Assembly (NCBI RefSeq): GCF_022836845.1
Contig: NZ_JAJNNZ010000012.1
Coordinates: 52,590-116,589 of the forward strand
From: Vibrio gelatinilyticus
GTDB lineage: Bacteria > Pseudomonadota > Gammaproteobacteria > Enterobacterales > Vibrionaceae
Reading direction: 5' to 3'
Length of the DNA: 64,000 nucleotides
Shown: in pieces, positions 49,008 to 57,437 of the stretch
Layout of the letters: every line of letters starts with the position of its first letter
Numbering within the stretch: the stretch's first letter is position 1
Notes under the pieces: model-generated
Told to the model about the DNA's origin: nothing
Databases searched by the model: none
The model's input: only the letters and a program-made list of their open reading frames with translations
Made by a program: the position numbers and the translations under genes

Positions 49008-49364
49008 AGTACTGCCTCATTCCTTTTTCACTGATGACATCCTATCACAGAAACAATAGAAATCTAGACGGCTAAATAGCCTAACAATCAACATTCTTAT
49101 CAGGGCTTATATCCATTTGGAATTTAGAATCATCGCCGTCACTAAAATCAGGCAGTACCGCAATAAGTAATGCTCTAATAAACGCCGGATATCGATGTGC
49201 AAAAGCAGCTTGTTTACGGGCTACTTATTATCAAGAGATCGGTCTAAGGGCCAAGGTTGGTTGGGCGGGCATTATCTGGCAACGTCGGTGTAAAGCTTGA
49301 CCACAGAAAATTTATCGTATCAAAACGAAAAAAGGCTGCATCATAAGATGCAGCCTTTAAAATG
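49008..49364. other. Intergenic region metH-tRNA cluster 1 with an open frame lacking a start
   Basis: This 357-bp region contains the metH promoter and the tRNA terminator. On the plus strand one frame is open for 71 codons (49085-49300) between a TAA and a TGA, with no ATG, GTG, TTG or CTG inside. Its last third is rich in Arg, Lys, Ala and Trp. It may be a gene remnant or a chance open frame. I do not recognise it. Confidence 0.4.
49331..49358 (-). terminator. Terminator of tRNA cluster 1
   Basis: Perfect 12-bp stem AAAGGCTGCATC / GATGCAGCCTTT with an ATAA loop. On the minus strand it is followed by TTTCGTTTTG, directly after the last tRNA. Confidence 0.93.
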
Positions 49365-49440
49365 TGGCTCCCCCTGCGGGACTCGAACCTGCGACATACG
49401 GATTAACAGTCCGCCGTTCTACCAACTGAACTAAGGGGGA
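49365..49440 (-). tRNA. tRNA-Asn(GTT)
   Basis: 76 nt with encoded CCA. Acceptor TCCCCCT / AGGGGGA, discriminator G, anticodon GTT in the loop CTGTTAAT, T-arm GGTTCGAGTCC. Last tRNA of cluster 1. Identical to the copies at 61234 and 61448. Confidence 0.97.
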
Positions 49441-49479
49441 ATTATTTGTGTTAGCATTTTCATGCTAAGCACCAAATAA

Positions 49480-49555
49480 TGGTGCCTCGAGGCGGAATCG
49501 AACCACCGACACGAGGATTTTCAATCCTCTGCTCTACCGACTGAGCTATCGAGGC
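49480..49555 (-). tRNA. tRNA-Phe(GAA), variant acceptor stem
   Basis: 76 nt with encoded CCA and anticodon GAA (loop ATTGAAAAT). The acceptor stem is GCCTCGA / TCGAGGC, fully paired, whereas the other two Phe copies here have GCCCGGA / TCCGGGC. The rest is identical to them. It appears functional. Confidence 0.95.
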
Positions 49556-49562
49556 AAAAGAA

Positions 49563-49638
<76 letters not shown>

Positions 49639-49708
49639 ACACTAAATTCTTTATGCTTCTGTTCGTGCTGCTAATTTAAAAAATCGTTGGCACCAACAAA
49701 TCAAATTG

Positions 49709-49784
49709 TGGTGCCCGGAGGCGGAATCGAACCACCGACACGAGGATTTTCAATCCTCTGCTCTACCGACTGAGCTATCCGGGC
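49709..49784 (-). tRNA. tRNA-Phe(GAA)
   Basis: 76 nt with encoded CCA. Acceptor GCCCGGA / TCCGGGC, anticodon GAA. First tRNA of cluster 1, 12 bases after the promoter -10. Identical to the copy at 61664. Confidence 0.97.
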
Positions 49785-49795
49785 AACGGAGCGCT

Positions 49796-49824
49796 ATTAA
49801 ACGGATTTTCGGCTCTCCCGTCAA
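49796..49824 (-). promoter_or_regulatory. Promoter of tRNA cluster 1
   Basis: On the minus strand TTGACG (49819-49824), a 17-base spacer and TTTAAT (49796-49801), followed by a GC-rich discriminator (AGCGCTCC). This is a sigma-70 promoter of the stringently controlled stable-RNA type. Nearly the same elements precede cluster 2. Confidence 0.85.
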
Positions 49825-49887
49825 CTGCTTTTTTAAAAAAACTTCAAAAACATGCGCGACTGCTGCATTTTTCAGCAAAAACAGCTT

Positions 49888-51021
49888 TTAGCCCTTCCCT
49901 GCGTTAAAATCCTTTTTGAATTTTGTTACTTTTTCTAGGTATCTTCGCGATTCGCTATTTGGGTGTTTCTTCGTTAATGCCCAATAAACCTGATTCGGTT
50001 GCAAAGAATTCAGATCGCTCATTGCTCGTTTTCTGTCCTTACTAAAGGTATTGAGCACTCCACCCGTTCCGCCGTTGTATGCCGAAATCATACTGTATTC
50101 CAATGACGTGGGGTGTTTTACATCGCGCAGGTAACGGTTTTTCAAAATATAAAAATACGCGGTTCCCGTATCGATGTTTTTTTCTGGATTGAACAAATAT
50201 TCTGGTGATGGCTCACCTGGTTGCTTTTTGACTAATTTAAAAACGTCTCGCCCTGCAGTTTTGGGAACCACCTGCATCAACCCATAGGCATTTGCCCAGC
50301 TTACCGCATACGGGTTAAAACTGCTTTCTGTTTTGATGATGGCGTAAATCAAGTCTTCTGGAATGTCGTATTTCTGTGAGGCGCGACGAACAATATCGGC
50401 GTATTTATAGCTGCGTTTCTCTGCGTGGTCAGCCACCATAGGGATCTCAACGTAATACGCCTTTTTATAATCGACCTGTTTTGTTTTCAGTTTATTGGCA
50501 ATGAGGTAATCGGCGTATTTATTGGCGCGCCAAGACCACTGTATCGGTTGCTTGTCTTGATCCACCACTTGATTGTACAAAAATGGACGCCCTTCTAACG
50601 TGATACTGCGCGAAGAGAATAGATCAACGTTCGCGGGATCGTCAGGAGTCAGTAAGGTGGTCACTATGGCGTTTTTAAGGTGCTTCTCGGGCTCTGTTGG
50701 CGAAACGGTCTCAACAATGATGGTACCGCGGCTAAAGTTGACCTCCGTGCGGCTAAGGTAGTTGTCGATATACTTTACGTAGTTACTTTTTCCCGCGACT
50801 TTAATTTCACGACTTCCCCAACGCTTCTCGATATTACCGTTGAAACTACTGATTAATGCATCCAGCGCTTTGACGTCTTTTTGAAACTGTCCGGGAAGTT
50901 CGGCTAAGTTTTTTGCAAAGCGGTTTGTTGGTTGATAGTTCACATCGTAGATTCTTTCAATCAACTCACGACTACAGCCCACCAGCAAAAGAGGGATAAA
51001 AAAATAAAACAGTTTTTTCAT
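49888..51021 (-). CDS. mltC: Membrane-bound lytic murein transglycosylase C
   Basis: A 377-residue outer-membrane lipoprotein. The signal peptide ends in the lipobox LLVGC (lipidated Cys16). An N-terminal DUF3393 domain (about 30-190) precedes a lysozyme-like SLT domain (about 205-370) with catalytic Glu232 in IIKTESSFNP and the following AYGLMQV. It cleaves murein glycan strands to anhydromuramyl products. The ATG at 51021 directly follows GAGGAG. An in-frame start 8 codons earlier lies in the terminator hairpin. Last gene of mutY-yggX-mltC. Confidence 0.95.
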   Translation of the reverse strand: MKKLFYFFIPLLLVGCSRELIERIYDVNYQPTNRFAKNLAELPGQFQKDVKALDALISSFNGNIEKRWGSREIKVAGKSNYVKYIDNYLSRTEVNFSRGTIIVETVSPTEPEKHLKNAIVTTLLTPDDPANVDLFSSRSITLEGRPFLYNQVVDQDKQPIQWSWRANKYADYLIANKLKTKQVDYKKAYYVEIPMVADHAEKRSYKYADIVRRASQKYDIPEDLIYAIIKTESSFNPYAVSWANAYGLMQVVPKTAGRDVFKLVKKQPGEPSPEYLFNPEKNIDTGTAYFYILKNRYLRDVKHPTSLEYSMISAYNGGTGGVLNTFSKDRKRAMSDLNSLQPNQVYWALTKKHPNSESRRYLEKVTKFKKDFNAGKG

Positions 51022-51032
51022 AAGCTCCTCAT

Positions 51033-51068
51033 AAAAACACCACACTTCTTACGAAGTATGGTGTTTTT
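51033..51068 (-). terminator. Terminator/attenuator between yggX and mltC
   Basis: Stem AAAAACACCA / TGGTGTTTTT extended by ACTTC / GAAGT around single mismatched bases, with a TTAC loop. On the minus strand the T-run ends only 2-3 bases before the mltC GAGGAG ribosome binding site, so it lies inside any transcript reading from yggX into mltC. Confidence 0.85.
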
Positions 51069-51078
51069 AGGCTAAATC

Positions 51079-51351
51079 CTACTCCGACGGCGGAGTATAT
51101 CCCTCGATGATGACATCCTTGCCCTCGAAGAGAAAATTAATCATTTCTGTTTCAAGCAGCTTACGGTGCTCAGGGTCCATCATATTAAGCTTTTTTTCAT
51201 TAATGAGCATGGTCTGCTTTAGTTGCCATTGCCCCCACGCTTCCTTAGATATCGAATCAAAGATTTTTTTGCCAAGGTCACCTGGATAAAGCTGAAAATC
51301 TAGACCTTCAGCTTCTTTTTTTAAATGCTCACAAAAAACCGTACGGCTCAT
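51079..51351 (-). CDS. yggX: Probable Fe(2+)-trafficking protein YggX
   Basis: A 90-residue protein of the YggX family beginning [19 protein letters not shown], with the conserved Cys7 and the WGQWLKQT-like segment ([18 protein letters not shown]). Linked in enterobacteria to protection of iron-sulfur clusters and MutY function under oxidative stress. Start 10 bases after the mutY stop, so co-transcribed. Confidence 0.95.
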   Translation of the reverse strand: MSRTVFCEHLKKEAEGLDFQLYPGDLGKKIFDSISKEAWGQWQLKQTMLINEKKLNMMDPEHRKLLETEMINFLFEGKDVIIEGYTPPSE

Positions 51352-51361
51352 TCTTTATTCC

Positions 51362-52426
51362 TCAGTTTAATTCATAGTTAAGGGTATCGAGCAGCTGCTT
51401 AACAGGCGCTGCCAGTCCAACCTTATTTGGCTTGTTTAAGTTATACCAGAGACCCTTAGAGTCTTCCATAACCTGATTCGGAAGCGAGCTCAACTTCACG
51501 AGAACAGGCGTAATGTCTAAATGATAGTGACTAAAGGTGTGTCGAAAGGCAATGAGTGCGGTTTGACTCATAATTTGATGATCCACTACACCAAGCGAAT
51601 CCAAGCAAAGAGAAATATCACTACTGTCACTTTGAGGAAAACAATGTAGCCCGCCCCAGATCCCTGAAGATGGTCTTTGCTCCAACCATACTTGCTGTTC
51701 ATGCACGCAAATAGCAAACCAAGTTTGCTTCTCTGGTTTCTGCTTTTTCGGCTTTTTCCCCGGATAATCGAGCGGATTACCTTGCTTATTTGCCAGACAG
51801 AATGACTGCACGGGACAAAGCGTACACTTAGGGCGACTACGCGTGCACACCAAGGCGCCCATATCCATCATGGCTTGGTTGTATTTGTCGACATCTTGCC
51901 CAGGGGTGTGCATCTCAGCAAATTGCCACAGCTGATTCTCAACTTGTTTTTTACCTGGCCATCCTTCGATAGCAAAGCTTCGAGCCAGAGTTCTTTTCAC
52001 ATTGCCATCTAAAATGGCATGGGGAAGCTTAAAAACCGATGAAAGAACGGCCGCTGCTGTAGAGCGACCTACACCAGGTAAAGCGTTCATTTCTTCTAAG
52101 GTAGTAGGAAACTCACCACTATGCTCATTCATAACCACTTGCGCAGCTTTGTGCAGATTTCTCGCACGGGCGTAATAGCCCAATCCCGTCCAATAATGCA
52201 GAACCTCATCTTGCTCAGCCTTGGCAAGATCACCGACTGTCGGGAAGCGTTCTAAAAATTTTTGGTAGTACGGAATTACCGTGGCAACCTGAGTTTGTTG
52301 CAACATAATTTCCGACAACCAGACTGTATAAGGGGTCTTGTTTTGCTGCCATGGTAGCGTTTTACGACCGTAATCGTCATACCACTGCAAAATTGAGCGT
52401 GCAAAAGGCGTCACAATTTTTCTCAT
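51362..52426 (-). CDS. mutY: Adenine DNA glycosylase MutY
   Basis: A 354-residue base-excision repair enzyme removing A opposite 8-oxoG. Catalytic Glu39 is in [10 protein letters not shown]. The helix-hairpin-helix LPGVGRSTA is at 116-124, and Asp140 follows. The [4Fe-4S] ligands Cys194, Cys201, Cys204 and Cys210 have the C-x6-C-x2-C-x5-C spacing. A C-terminal NUDIX-like 8-oxoG recognition domain is about 230-354. The start MRKIVTPFA at 52426 is the conserved one. Divergent from trmB as in E. coli. Confidence 0.96.
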   Translation of the reverse strand: MRKIVTPFARSILQWYDDYGRKTLPWQQNKTPYTVWLSEIMLQQTQVATVIPYYQKFLERFPTVGDLAKAEQDEVLHYWTGLGYYARARNLHKAAQVVMNEHSGEFPTTLEEMNALPGVGRSTAAAVLSSVFKLPHAILDGNVKRTLARSFAIEGWPGKKQVENQLWQFAEMHTPGQDVDKYNQAMMDMGALVCTRSRPKCTLCPVQSFCLANKQGNPLDYPGKKPKKQKPEKQTWFAICVHEQQVWLEQRPSSGIWGGLHCFPQSDSSDISLCLDSLGVVDHQIMSQTALIAFRHTFSHYHLDITPVLVKLSSLPNQVMEDSKGLWYNLNKPNKVGLAAPVKQLLDTLNYELN

Positions 52427-52580
52427 TCCATTCTTCTTTTTAAGGCGAAATTGCACCACACTTAGCCTAGGTTGTAAAACGAACTGGGAAATATCTGTTT
52501 AATGATGACGAATAACACTTGCACCGATGTCATTTCTTTGGATAATTCCCGCTCTGATTATTGATTAAACAGGCAGAACA

Positions 52581-53300
52581 ATGAGTGAAGTGACAACAAA
52601 TGAATACACTGAAGACGGCAAACTCGTACGTAAGATACGCAGTTTTGTACGTCGCGAAGGACGCCTAACAAAAGGGCAAGAAGCCGCGATGGGAGCATGC
52701 TGGCCGACAATGGGTATTGATTATCAAGACACTTTGCTTGATTGGCAGCAAGTTTTTGGCAATGACAACCCAGTGGTACTAGAAATTGGTTTCGGTATGG
52801 GCGCTTCTTTGGTTGAGATGGCTAAGAATGCTCCTGAGGCTAACTTCATCGGTATCGAAGTACATAGCCCAGGTGTAGGTGCCTGCTTGTCATTAGCCCG
52901 CGACGCAGGAATAACGAATTTGCGCGTGATGTGCCACGATGCTGTCGAAGTGTTCGCGAACATGATCCCTGATAACAGCCTCACAACGTTGCAGTTGTTC
53001 TTCCCTGACCCATGGCATAAGAAGCGTCACCATAAGCGTCGTATCGTTCAGCTTGAATTTGCTGAAATGATCCGTCAGAAGCTTAAACTCGATAGTGGCG
53101 TATTCCACATGGCAACAGATTGGGAAAATTACGCTGAACATATGATTGAAGTGATGAACCAGGCACCAGGCTTTAGCAATATTGCTCAAGACGGTGACTA
53201 TATTCCTCGCCCAGAGGAGAGGCCACTCACCAAGTTTGAAGCACGAGGCCACCGGTTAGGCCACGGTGTTTGGGATATCAAATACCGCCGCACAAACTAA
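52581..53300 (+). CDS. trmB: tRNA (guanine46-N7)-methyltransferase TrmB
   Basis: A 239-residue Rossmann-fold methyltransferase. The AdoMet motif [11 protein letters not shown] is near residue 72, and the catalytic/tRNA-binding [15 protein letters not shown] segment is near 145. Length is typical. Divergent from mutY with a 154-bp gap. Followed by a terminator and glsB. Confidence 0.96.
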   Translation: MSEVTTNEYTEDGKLVRKIRSFVRREGRLTKGQEAAMGACWPTMGIDYQDTLLDWQQVFGNDNPVVLEIGFGMGASLVEMAKNAPEANFIGIEVHSPGVGACLSLARDAGITNLRVMCHDAVEVFANMIPDNSLTTLQLFFPDPWHKKRHHKRRIVQLEFAEMIRQKLKLDSGVFHMATDWENYAEHMIEVMNQAPGFSNIAQDGDYIPRPEERPLTKFEARGHRLGHGVWDIKYRRTN

Positions 53301-53303
53301 ACT

Positions 53304-53332
53304 AAAAAAGCCAACATTAAGTTGGCTTTTTT
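53304..53332 (+). terminator. Terminator after trmB
   Basis: A 12-bp perfect stem AAAAAAGCCAAC / GTTGGCTTTTTT with a 5-base loop. Confidence 0.93.
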
Positions 53333-53359
53333 GACCCTGCTAGCAAATGGGCATCTCGC

Positions 53360-54280
53360 ATGAAACCAACACCACAAATACTGTCACAAATACTGTCTGA
53401 AGTTCGACCTCTCATAGGCCAGGGCAAAGTAGCCGATTATATTCCGGCCCTAGCAAGAGTTGAGAGGCATAACCTCGGAATAGCGGTGTATACCAATGAC
53501 GGCAAAGTGATACAAGCCGGTGATGCTGAGCAAGCTTTTTCGATTCAATCTATCTCGAAAGCGCTGAGCCTAACTTTAGCAATGATGCTCTACAAGCCTG
53601 AAGAAATCTGGTCTCGAGTCGGTAAAGAGCCTTCTGGGCAAGCCTTTAACTCAATGATCCAGCTTGAAATGGAGCGTGGCATCCCTCGCAACCCATTTAT
53701 CAATGCTGGTGCGATTGTCATCGCTGATTTGCTGCAAAGCCGCTTATCGGCACCGAGACAGCGTCTGTTGGAGTTTGTTCGTAAACTGTCTGGCGACACA
53801 CATATTGTTTATGACAAAGTCGTAGCGGCGTCAGAAATGATGCACAGCGACCGCAATGCCGCCATCGCCTATCTGATGCGCTCTTTTGGAAACTTCGATA
53901 ACGATGTGATCCCAGTGCTCAATAATTACTTTCATGCGTGTGCTCTGAAAATGAACTGCATCGATCTGGCGAAAACTTTTAGTTATCTGGCCAACAAGGG
54001 CACCTCTGTACAAACTGGTAAACAAATTATCACTCCAATGCAGACCAAACAGCTCAATGCATTGTTAGCGACCTGTGGATTGTACGATGGCGCAGGAGAG
54101 TTTGCGTATCGTGTCGGTATGCCTGGAAAATCCGGCGTTGGTGGCGGGATAATTGCTATTGTACCGGGAGAGATGACCATTGCGGTCTGGTCTCCTGAAC
54201 TCGATACTTCAGGAAACTCACTGGCTGGTACCAAAGCGTTAGAGCTTCTTTCTGAGCGCATCGGCCGCTCAATTTTCTAA
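53360..54280 (+). CDS. glsB: Glutaminase
   Basis: A 306-residue beta-lactamase-fold glutaminase, glutamine to glutamate plus ammonia. The catalytic SxxK (Ser64, Lys67) is in SIQSISKAL. The downstream GKSGVGGGI and NPFINAGAI segments are characteristic. Length matches E. coli GlsB. The ribosome binding site is weak (GGGCATCTCGC). Between trmB and the convergent hemW. Confidence 0.95.
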   Translation: MKPTPQILSQILSEVRPLIGQGKVADYIPALARVERHNLGIAVYTNDGKVIQAGDAEQAFSIQSISKALSLTLAMMLYKPEEIWSRVGKEPSGQAFNSMIQLEMERGIPRNPFINAGAIVIADLLQSRLSAPRQRLLEFVRKLSGDTHIVYDKVVAASEMMHSDRNAAIAYLMRSFGNFDNDVIPVLNNYFHACALKMNCIDLAKTFSYLANKGTSVQTGKQIITPMQTKQLNALLATCGLYDGAGEFAYRVGMPGKSGVGGGIIAIVPGEMTIAVWSPELDTSGNSLAGTKALELLSERIGRSIF

Positions 54281-54291
54281 CGGTGCCATTA

Positions 54292-54322
54292 CGGTGCTCT
54301 TTATCGTTCATAAGGAGCACCG
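54292..54322. terminator. Long hairpin between glsB and hemW
   Basis: CGGTGCTC-T-TTAT / ATAA-G-GAGCACCG, 13 bp with one T-G wobble and a 5-base loop. No strong T-run follows in either direction, so it may terminate weakly or stabilise 3' ends of the convergent glsB and hemW messages. Confidence 0.5.
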
Positions 54323-54329
54323 GTGATAT

Positions 54330-55478
54330 TTACATAAACGCTTCTAACAAATCATTGAGAAACAGTTTACCTTTTGCGGTCACTGTCCATGTTGTCTCAT
54401 CTTCAATTAGATATTGCTTTTCTAACGCCCACGAAATAGTCTCCTGCACAGCACTGATCGGCAAACCAGTTCGTTCAACAAATTCCTCCTTGGGGCAAGG
54501 TTCAACCAGGCGAAAACGATTCATGAAAAACTCAAATGGCTTGTCGACATCATCAACATAATTTTCGGAATCCAGGTAGGGTTTTAGCATATTCAAATAC
54601 CCTTTCGGATGTTTAACTTTAGCGGTGCGCATTATGCGACCATCGGCAAGCGTTAACTTACCGTGGGCCCCACAGCCAATCCCAAGATAGTCACCAAATC
54701 GCCAATAGTTGAGGTTATGCTGGCACTGATAGCCTGGCTTACTATAACCGGAGATCTCATATTGTTGATATCCAGCCTCGGTCAATATTTTGTGTCCCTG
54801 TTCAAAGATATCCCATAAGGCATCATCGTCAGGTAACGTCGGTGGTCGAGAATGAAATAAGGTATTAGGTTCAATGGTCAGTTGATACCATGACAAATGT
54901 GGAGGCTCCAACTCAATCGCTTGCTGTAAGTCACTCAACGCTTCTTCAACCGTCTGATCGGGTAAACCATGCATAAGATCTAGATTAAAGCTATTAAGGC
55001 CGATCTGATGTGCTAATTGAGCGGCTTTTTTCGCTTCGGATTGACCATGAATTCGCCCTAAGCGCTTTAGCTTATCTTGTTGAAAGCTCTGCACCCCAAT
55101 AGAGATCCTTGTCACTCCTGCCTGTCGATATTCAGCGAATCGCGCCGCTTCAATCGTTCCAGGGTTTGCTTCCATGGTAATTTCGATGTCTTTGGTAAAA
55201 GGAATGCGTTGGTTAACCTCACTCAAAAGTTGACCGATATAACTTGGATCGATCAAACTCGGCGTACCGCCACCGATGAAGATTGATTGTAATAACCGCG
55301 CATCATCCGTCAGTTGATAGCGGCTGATATCTTGCTCTAAATCTTCAACTAGCGCGTTAATGTATTGCTGTTCAGGTATATTTCCCTTTAGGGCATGCGA
55401 GTTAAAATCACAATAAGGGCACTTTTGTACGCACCAAGGAATATGAATGTACAAACTCAGAGGAGGTAAGATCTTCAT
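54330..55478 (-). CDS. hemW: Haem chaperone HemW (radical SAM)
   Basis: A 382-residue radical SAM protein. The [4Fe-4S] motif CxxxCxxC (Cys16, Cys20, Cys23) is in IPWCVQKCPYCDFNSH. GGGTPS and the C-terminal HemN_C domain (about 310-375) follow. It resembles HemN but the short N-terminus and context next to rdgB identify HemW, now regarded as a haem-delivery protein rather than a coproporphyrinogen oxidase. It starts 2 bases after the rdgB stop. Confidence 0.94.
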   Translation of the reverse strand: MKILPPLSLYIHIPWCVQKCPYCDFNSHALKGNIPEQQYINALVEDLEQDISRYQLTDDARLLQSIFIGGGTPSLIDPSYIGQLLSEVNQRIPFTKDIEITMEANPGTIEAARFAEYRQAGVTRISIGVQSFQQDKLKRLGRIHGQSEAKKAAQLAHQIGLNSFNLDLMHGLPDQTVEEALSDLQQAIELEPPHLSWYQLTIEPNTLFHSRPPTLPDDDALWDIFEQGHKILTEAGYQQYEISGYSKPGYQCQHNLNYWRFGDYLGIGCGAHGKLTLADGRIMRTAKVKHPKGYLNMLKPYLDSENYVDDVDKPFEFFMNRFRLVEPCPKEEFVERTGLPISAVQETISWALEKQYLIEDETTWTVTAKGKLFLNDLLEAFM

Positions 55479-55480
55479 AC

Positions 55481-56083
55481 TTAGAGACCTTTTGATTCTA
55501 TAAGAGCAAACAGCTGCTTCAATGCCTTACCGCGGTGAGACAACTGCTTTTTACGTGTCGCGTCTAGTTCTGCTGACGCACAGCCTTCTTCTGGTACCCA
55601 AAAGATCGGGTCGTAGCCAAAACCATTATCACCGTGTGCTTGAGTCAGGATCTTTCCTTCCCACTGACCATGACACACTAAAGGCGTAGGGTCATCAGCA
55701 TGACGCATCAACACCAATACACAATGGAAGCGTGCACTGCGCTGACTGTCATCAACACCATCCATTTCGTTTAGCACTTTCTCTAGATTGCGTTGATCGG
55801 TTGCGCCTGCGCCTGAATAACGAGCGGAATAGATGCCCGGCGCCCCTTTAAGGTAATCCACTTCAAGGCCTGAATCATCAGCAATGGCTGGCAAGCCGGT
55901 CTCTTTCGCCGCATGACGCGCTTTAATGATCGCGTTTTCAATAAATGTTGTACCTGTTTCTTCAACATCAGATACATTGAAATCACTTTGAGCATGAACG
56001 TCAAAACCAAAGTCTACCAGCAGATCTGACATCTCTTTTACTTTGCCCTGGTTGCCCGTTGCTAACACTATTTTTTTGTTCAT
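55481..56083 (-). CDS. rdgB: dITP/XTP pyrophosphatase RdgB
   Basis: A 200-residue HAM1/RdgB house-cleaning enzyme that hydrolyses dITP and XTP. The substrate/metal motif [10 protein letters not shown] (8-17), catalytic Asp70 in ADDSGLEVD, and the C-terminal [10 protein letters not shown] are present. The start [10 protein letters not shown] at 56083 follows an AGAGATCACCG leader, and upstream in-frame codons overlap the preceding gene. Within the yggS-to-hemW operon. Confidence 0.95.
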   Translation of the reverse strand: MNKKIVLATGNQGKVKEMSDLLVDFGFDVHAQSDFNVSDVEETGTTFIENAIIKARHAAKETGLPAIADDSGLEVDYLKGAPGIYSARYSGAGATDQRNLEKVLNEMDGVDDSQRSARFHCVLVLMRHADDPTPLVCHGQWEGKILTQAHGDNGFGYDPIFWVPEEGCASAELDATRKKQLSHRGKALKQLFALIESKGL

Positions 56084-56099
56084 TCGGTGATCTCTTTGA

Positions 56100-56531
56100 T
56101 TACTCTTCAACATACAATTTTTGGCTGAATTTGATCGGGCCTTTGCCCTTAATACCAGCATCAACGTTTAATGTGAAATTATAGGTTTCTTCATTGGCAA
56201 AAGGAAACTGCGCTAAGTAGTAAATCGCTTCGCCTTCTTTTACCTGTTTAAATTCTAGCGTTTTTACCTGGCCGACAAGGTTCTTAGCTGTACCCGTGAT
56301 CGCAACGTCCATTGCTGGCTTACCATTACTCATACGATCTAAAACCGAGACGTTGATGGTAGCAATATAACCATTACGCTTTAACTCGTAACTGCGAGCT
56401 ACTTTAGGTGCCAAAAACGTCGAATTAAAAACCACGTAATGCACTTCTGCATCTTTTATGGTTTTAAACTGTTCTGCGTTGACCGACCCCGATACACACA
56501 TGATAAGCAACAATTGCATCCATTTTTTCAT
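56100..56531 (-). CDS. DUF4426 family exported protein
   Basis: A 143-residue protein with a signal peptide ([19 protein letters not shown], cleavage likely after residue 19). The mature part is predicted beta-rich, with segments [20 protein letters not shown] and [16 protein letters not shown]. This matches the DUF4426 family, found mainly in gammaproteobacteria between yggU/yggT and rdgB. No catalytic motif is visible and its function is unknown. A periplasmic location is inferred. AGGAGAAAAAC precedes the ATG. Confidence 0.85.
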   Translation of the reverse strand: MKKWMQLLLIMCVSGSVNAEQFKTIKDAEVHYVVFNSTFLAPKVARSYELKRNGYIATINVSVLDRMSNGKPAMDVAITGTAKNLVGQVKTLEFKQVKEGEAIYYLAQFPFANEETYNFTLNVDAGIKGKGPIKFSQKLYVEE

Positions 56532-56546
56532 GTTTTTCTCCTATAT

Positions 56547-56571
56547 AAAAAGCCCTCACAGGAGGGCTTTT
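56547..56571 (-). terminator. Terminator overlapping the 3' end of yggU
   Basis: AAAAGCCCTC / GAGGGCTTTT, 10 bp with an ACAG-type loop. On the minus strand it is followed by TTTTATAT. Its upstream arm lies inside the last codons of yggU and the TGA (56556-56558) is in the hairpin. It would reduce readthrough to the DUF4426 gene. Confidence 0.8.
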
Positions 56572-56843
56572 AGTTGTTCAGGCAACACGGCCGGTGATTC
56601 AATGCGAATTTTCTTGTGTCGGCCAAGCGCTCCCTTTTCTATGATGACTTGACTCTTAGCCACTTTGCACTGCTGTGCTAAATATTTAGTCAAATGCGCA
56701 TTGGCTTTACCATCTACAGGCGGAGCGGTGATGACCACTTTAAATTCATCACCATGCACTCCAACCAATTTGTCACGACTGGCTTTAGGCTGAACGTACA
56801 CCCTAAGAATGAGATCCACTCCATCGCGAACAGCAACAGCCAC
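56556..56843 (-). CDS. yggU: YggU/DUF167 family protein
   Basis: A 95-residue DUF167 (YggU) protein with the family core [36 protein letters not shown] and the C-terminal LGRHKKIRI. The GTG at 56843 is used because it forms a TAGTG stop/start overlap with yggT, giving coupled translation. An in-frame TTG at 56858 would add five residues. Small cytoplasmic protein of unknown function, nearly always with yggT. Confidence 0.85.
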   Translation of the reverse strand: MAVAVRDGVDLILRVYVQPKASRDKLVGVHGDEFKVVITAPPVDGKANAHLTKYLAQQCKVAKSQVIIEKGALGRHKKIRIESPAVLPEQLKALL

Positions 56844-57400
56844 TATAGTTGGTACCAAATCGGTCCAATAAAGTCGCCCATTAGGAAGTTCGCGAACTGA
56901 AGCACAATAAACAGCACCAATACACTTAAGTCAAAGCCGCCCATTGCAGGAATGATACGGCGAATTGGGGCCAACATAGGCTCTGTTAGTTGATGAAACA
57001 CATACTCAATGGGGCTGCGTCCTTGGCTTATCCAACTTAGTAGTGCGCGAATCAATAGTACCCAGAACAGCAAGCCACCAGCCGCTTTAATTAGGGACAG
57101 CAGACCCAGGAATAAGAAATCAACACCGAAAGAGAAGTTACTTCCCGCAGCAATTAGTACCAGGGCGACATACTTTGCGACACATAGTACATACGCAAAC
57201 AGCAGCGTTGCCATATCCATACTGCCTATTGATGGAATTAGGCGTCGCAGCGGAGCAACCACTGGCTGAGTTGCTTTCACAATAAACTGGGAAAATGGAT
57301 TGTAAAAGTCCGCTCTGGCAGCTTGGAGCCAGATCCTCAAAATTACCACCATAATATAAAGATCAAACAGTGTTGATACCAAGAAACTCATTGCATTCAT
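56843..57400 (-). CDS. yggT: YggT family inner-membrane protein
   Basis: A 185-residue membrane protein with two tandem YGGT domains, each with a pair of hydrophobic helices (N-terminal half about 5-95, C-terminal half about 100-180). The repeated short motif is [21 protein letters not shown] and [27 protein letters not shown] precedes the ATG. It follows proC and overlaps yggU by one base. Family members have been linked to osmotic or potassium tolerance in other bacteria, without a firm mechanism. Confidence 0.9.
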   Translation of the reverse strand: MNAMSFLVSTLFDLYIMVVILRIWLQAARADFYNPFSQFIVKATQPVVAPLRRLIPSIGSMDMATLLFAYVLCVAKYVALVLIAAGSNFSFGVDFLFLGLLSLIKAAGGLLFWVLLIRALLSWISQGRSPIEYVFHQLTEPMLAPIRRIIPAMGGFDLSVLVLFIVLQFANFLMGDFIGPIWYQL

Positions 57401-57437
57401 ACGTAGCCCTTACTACAAATCAGCATCGCTGGTGCGA

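Noticed and set aside
49008..49100. MetJ-box-like sequence (AGACGGCT) upstream of metH
   Set aside because: Only one imperfect half-site was seen and no tandem AGACGTCT boxes.
49706..49891. Plus-strand open frame reading across tRNA-Phe, with a near copy at 61625-61846
   Set aside because: Both frames lie antisense to tRNA-Phe genes, and their similarity is entirely due to the identical tRNA sequence.
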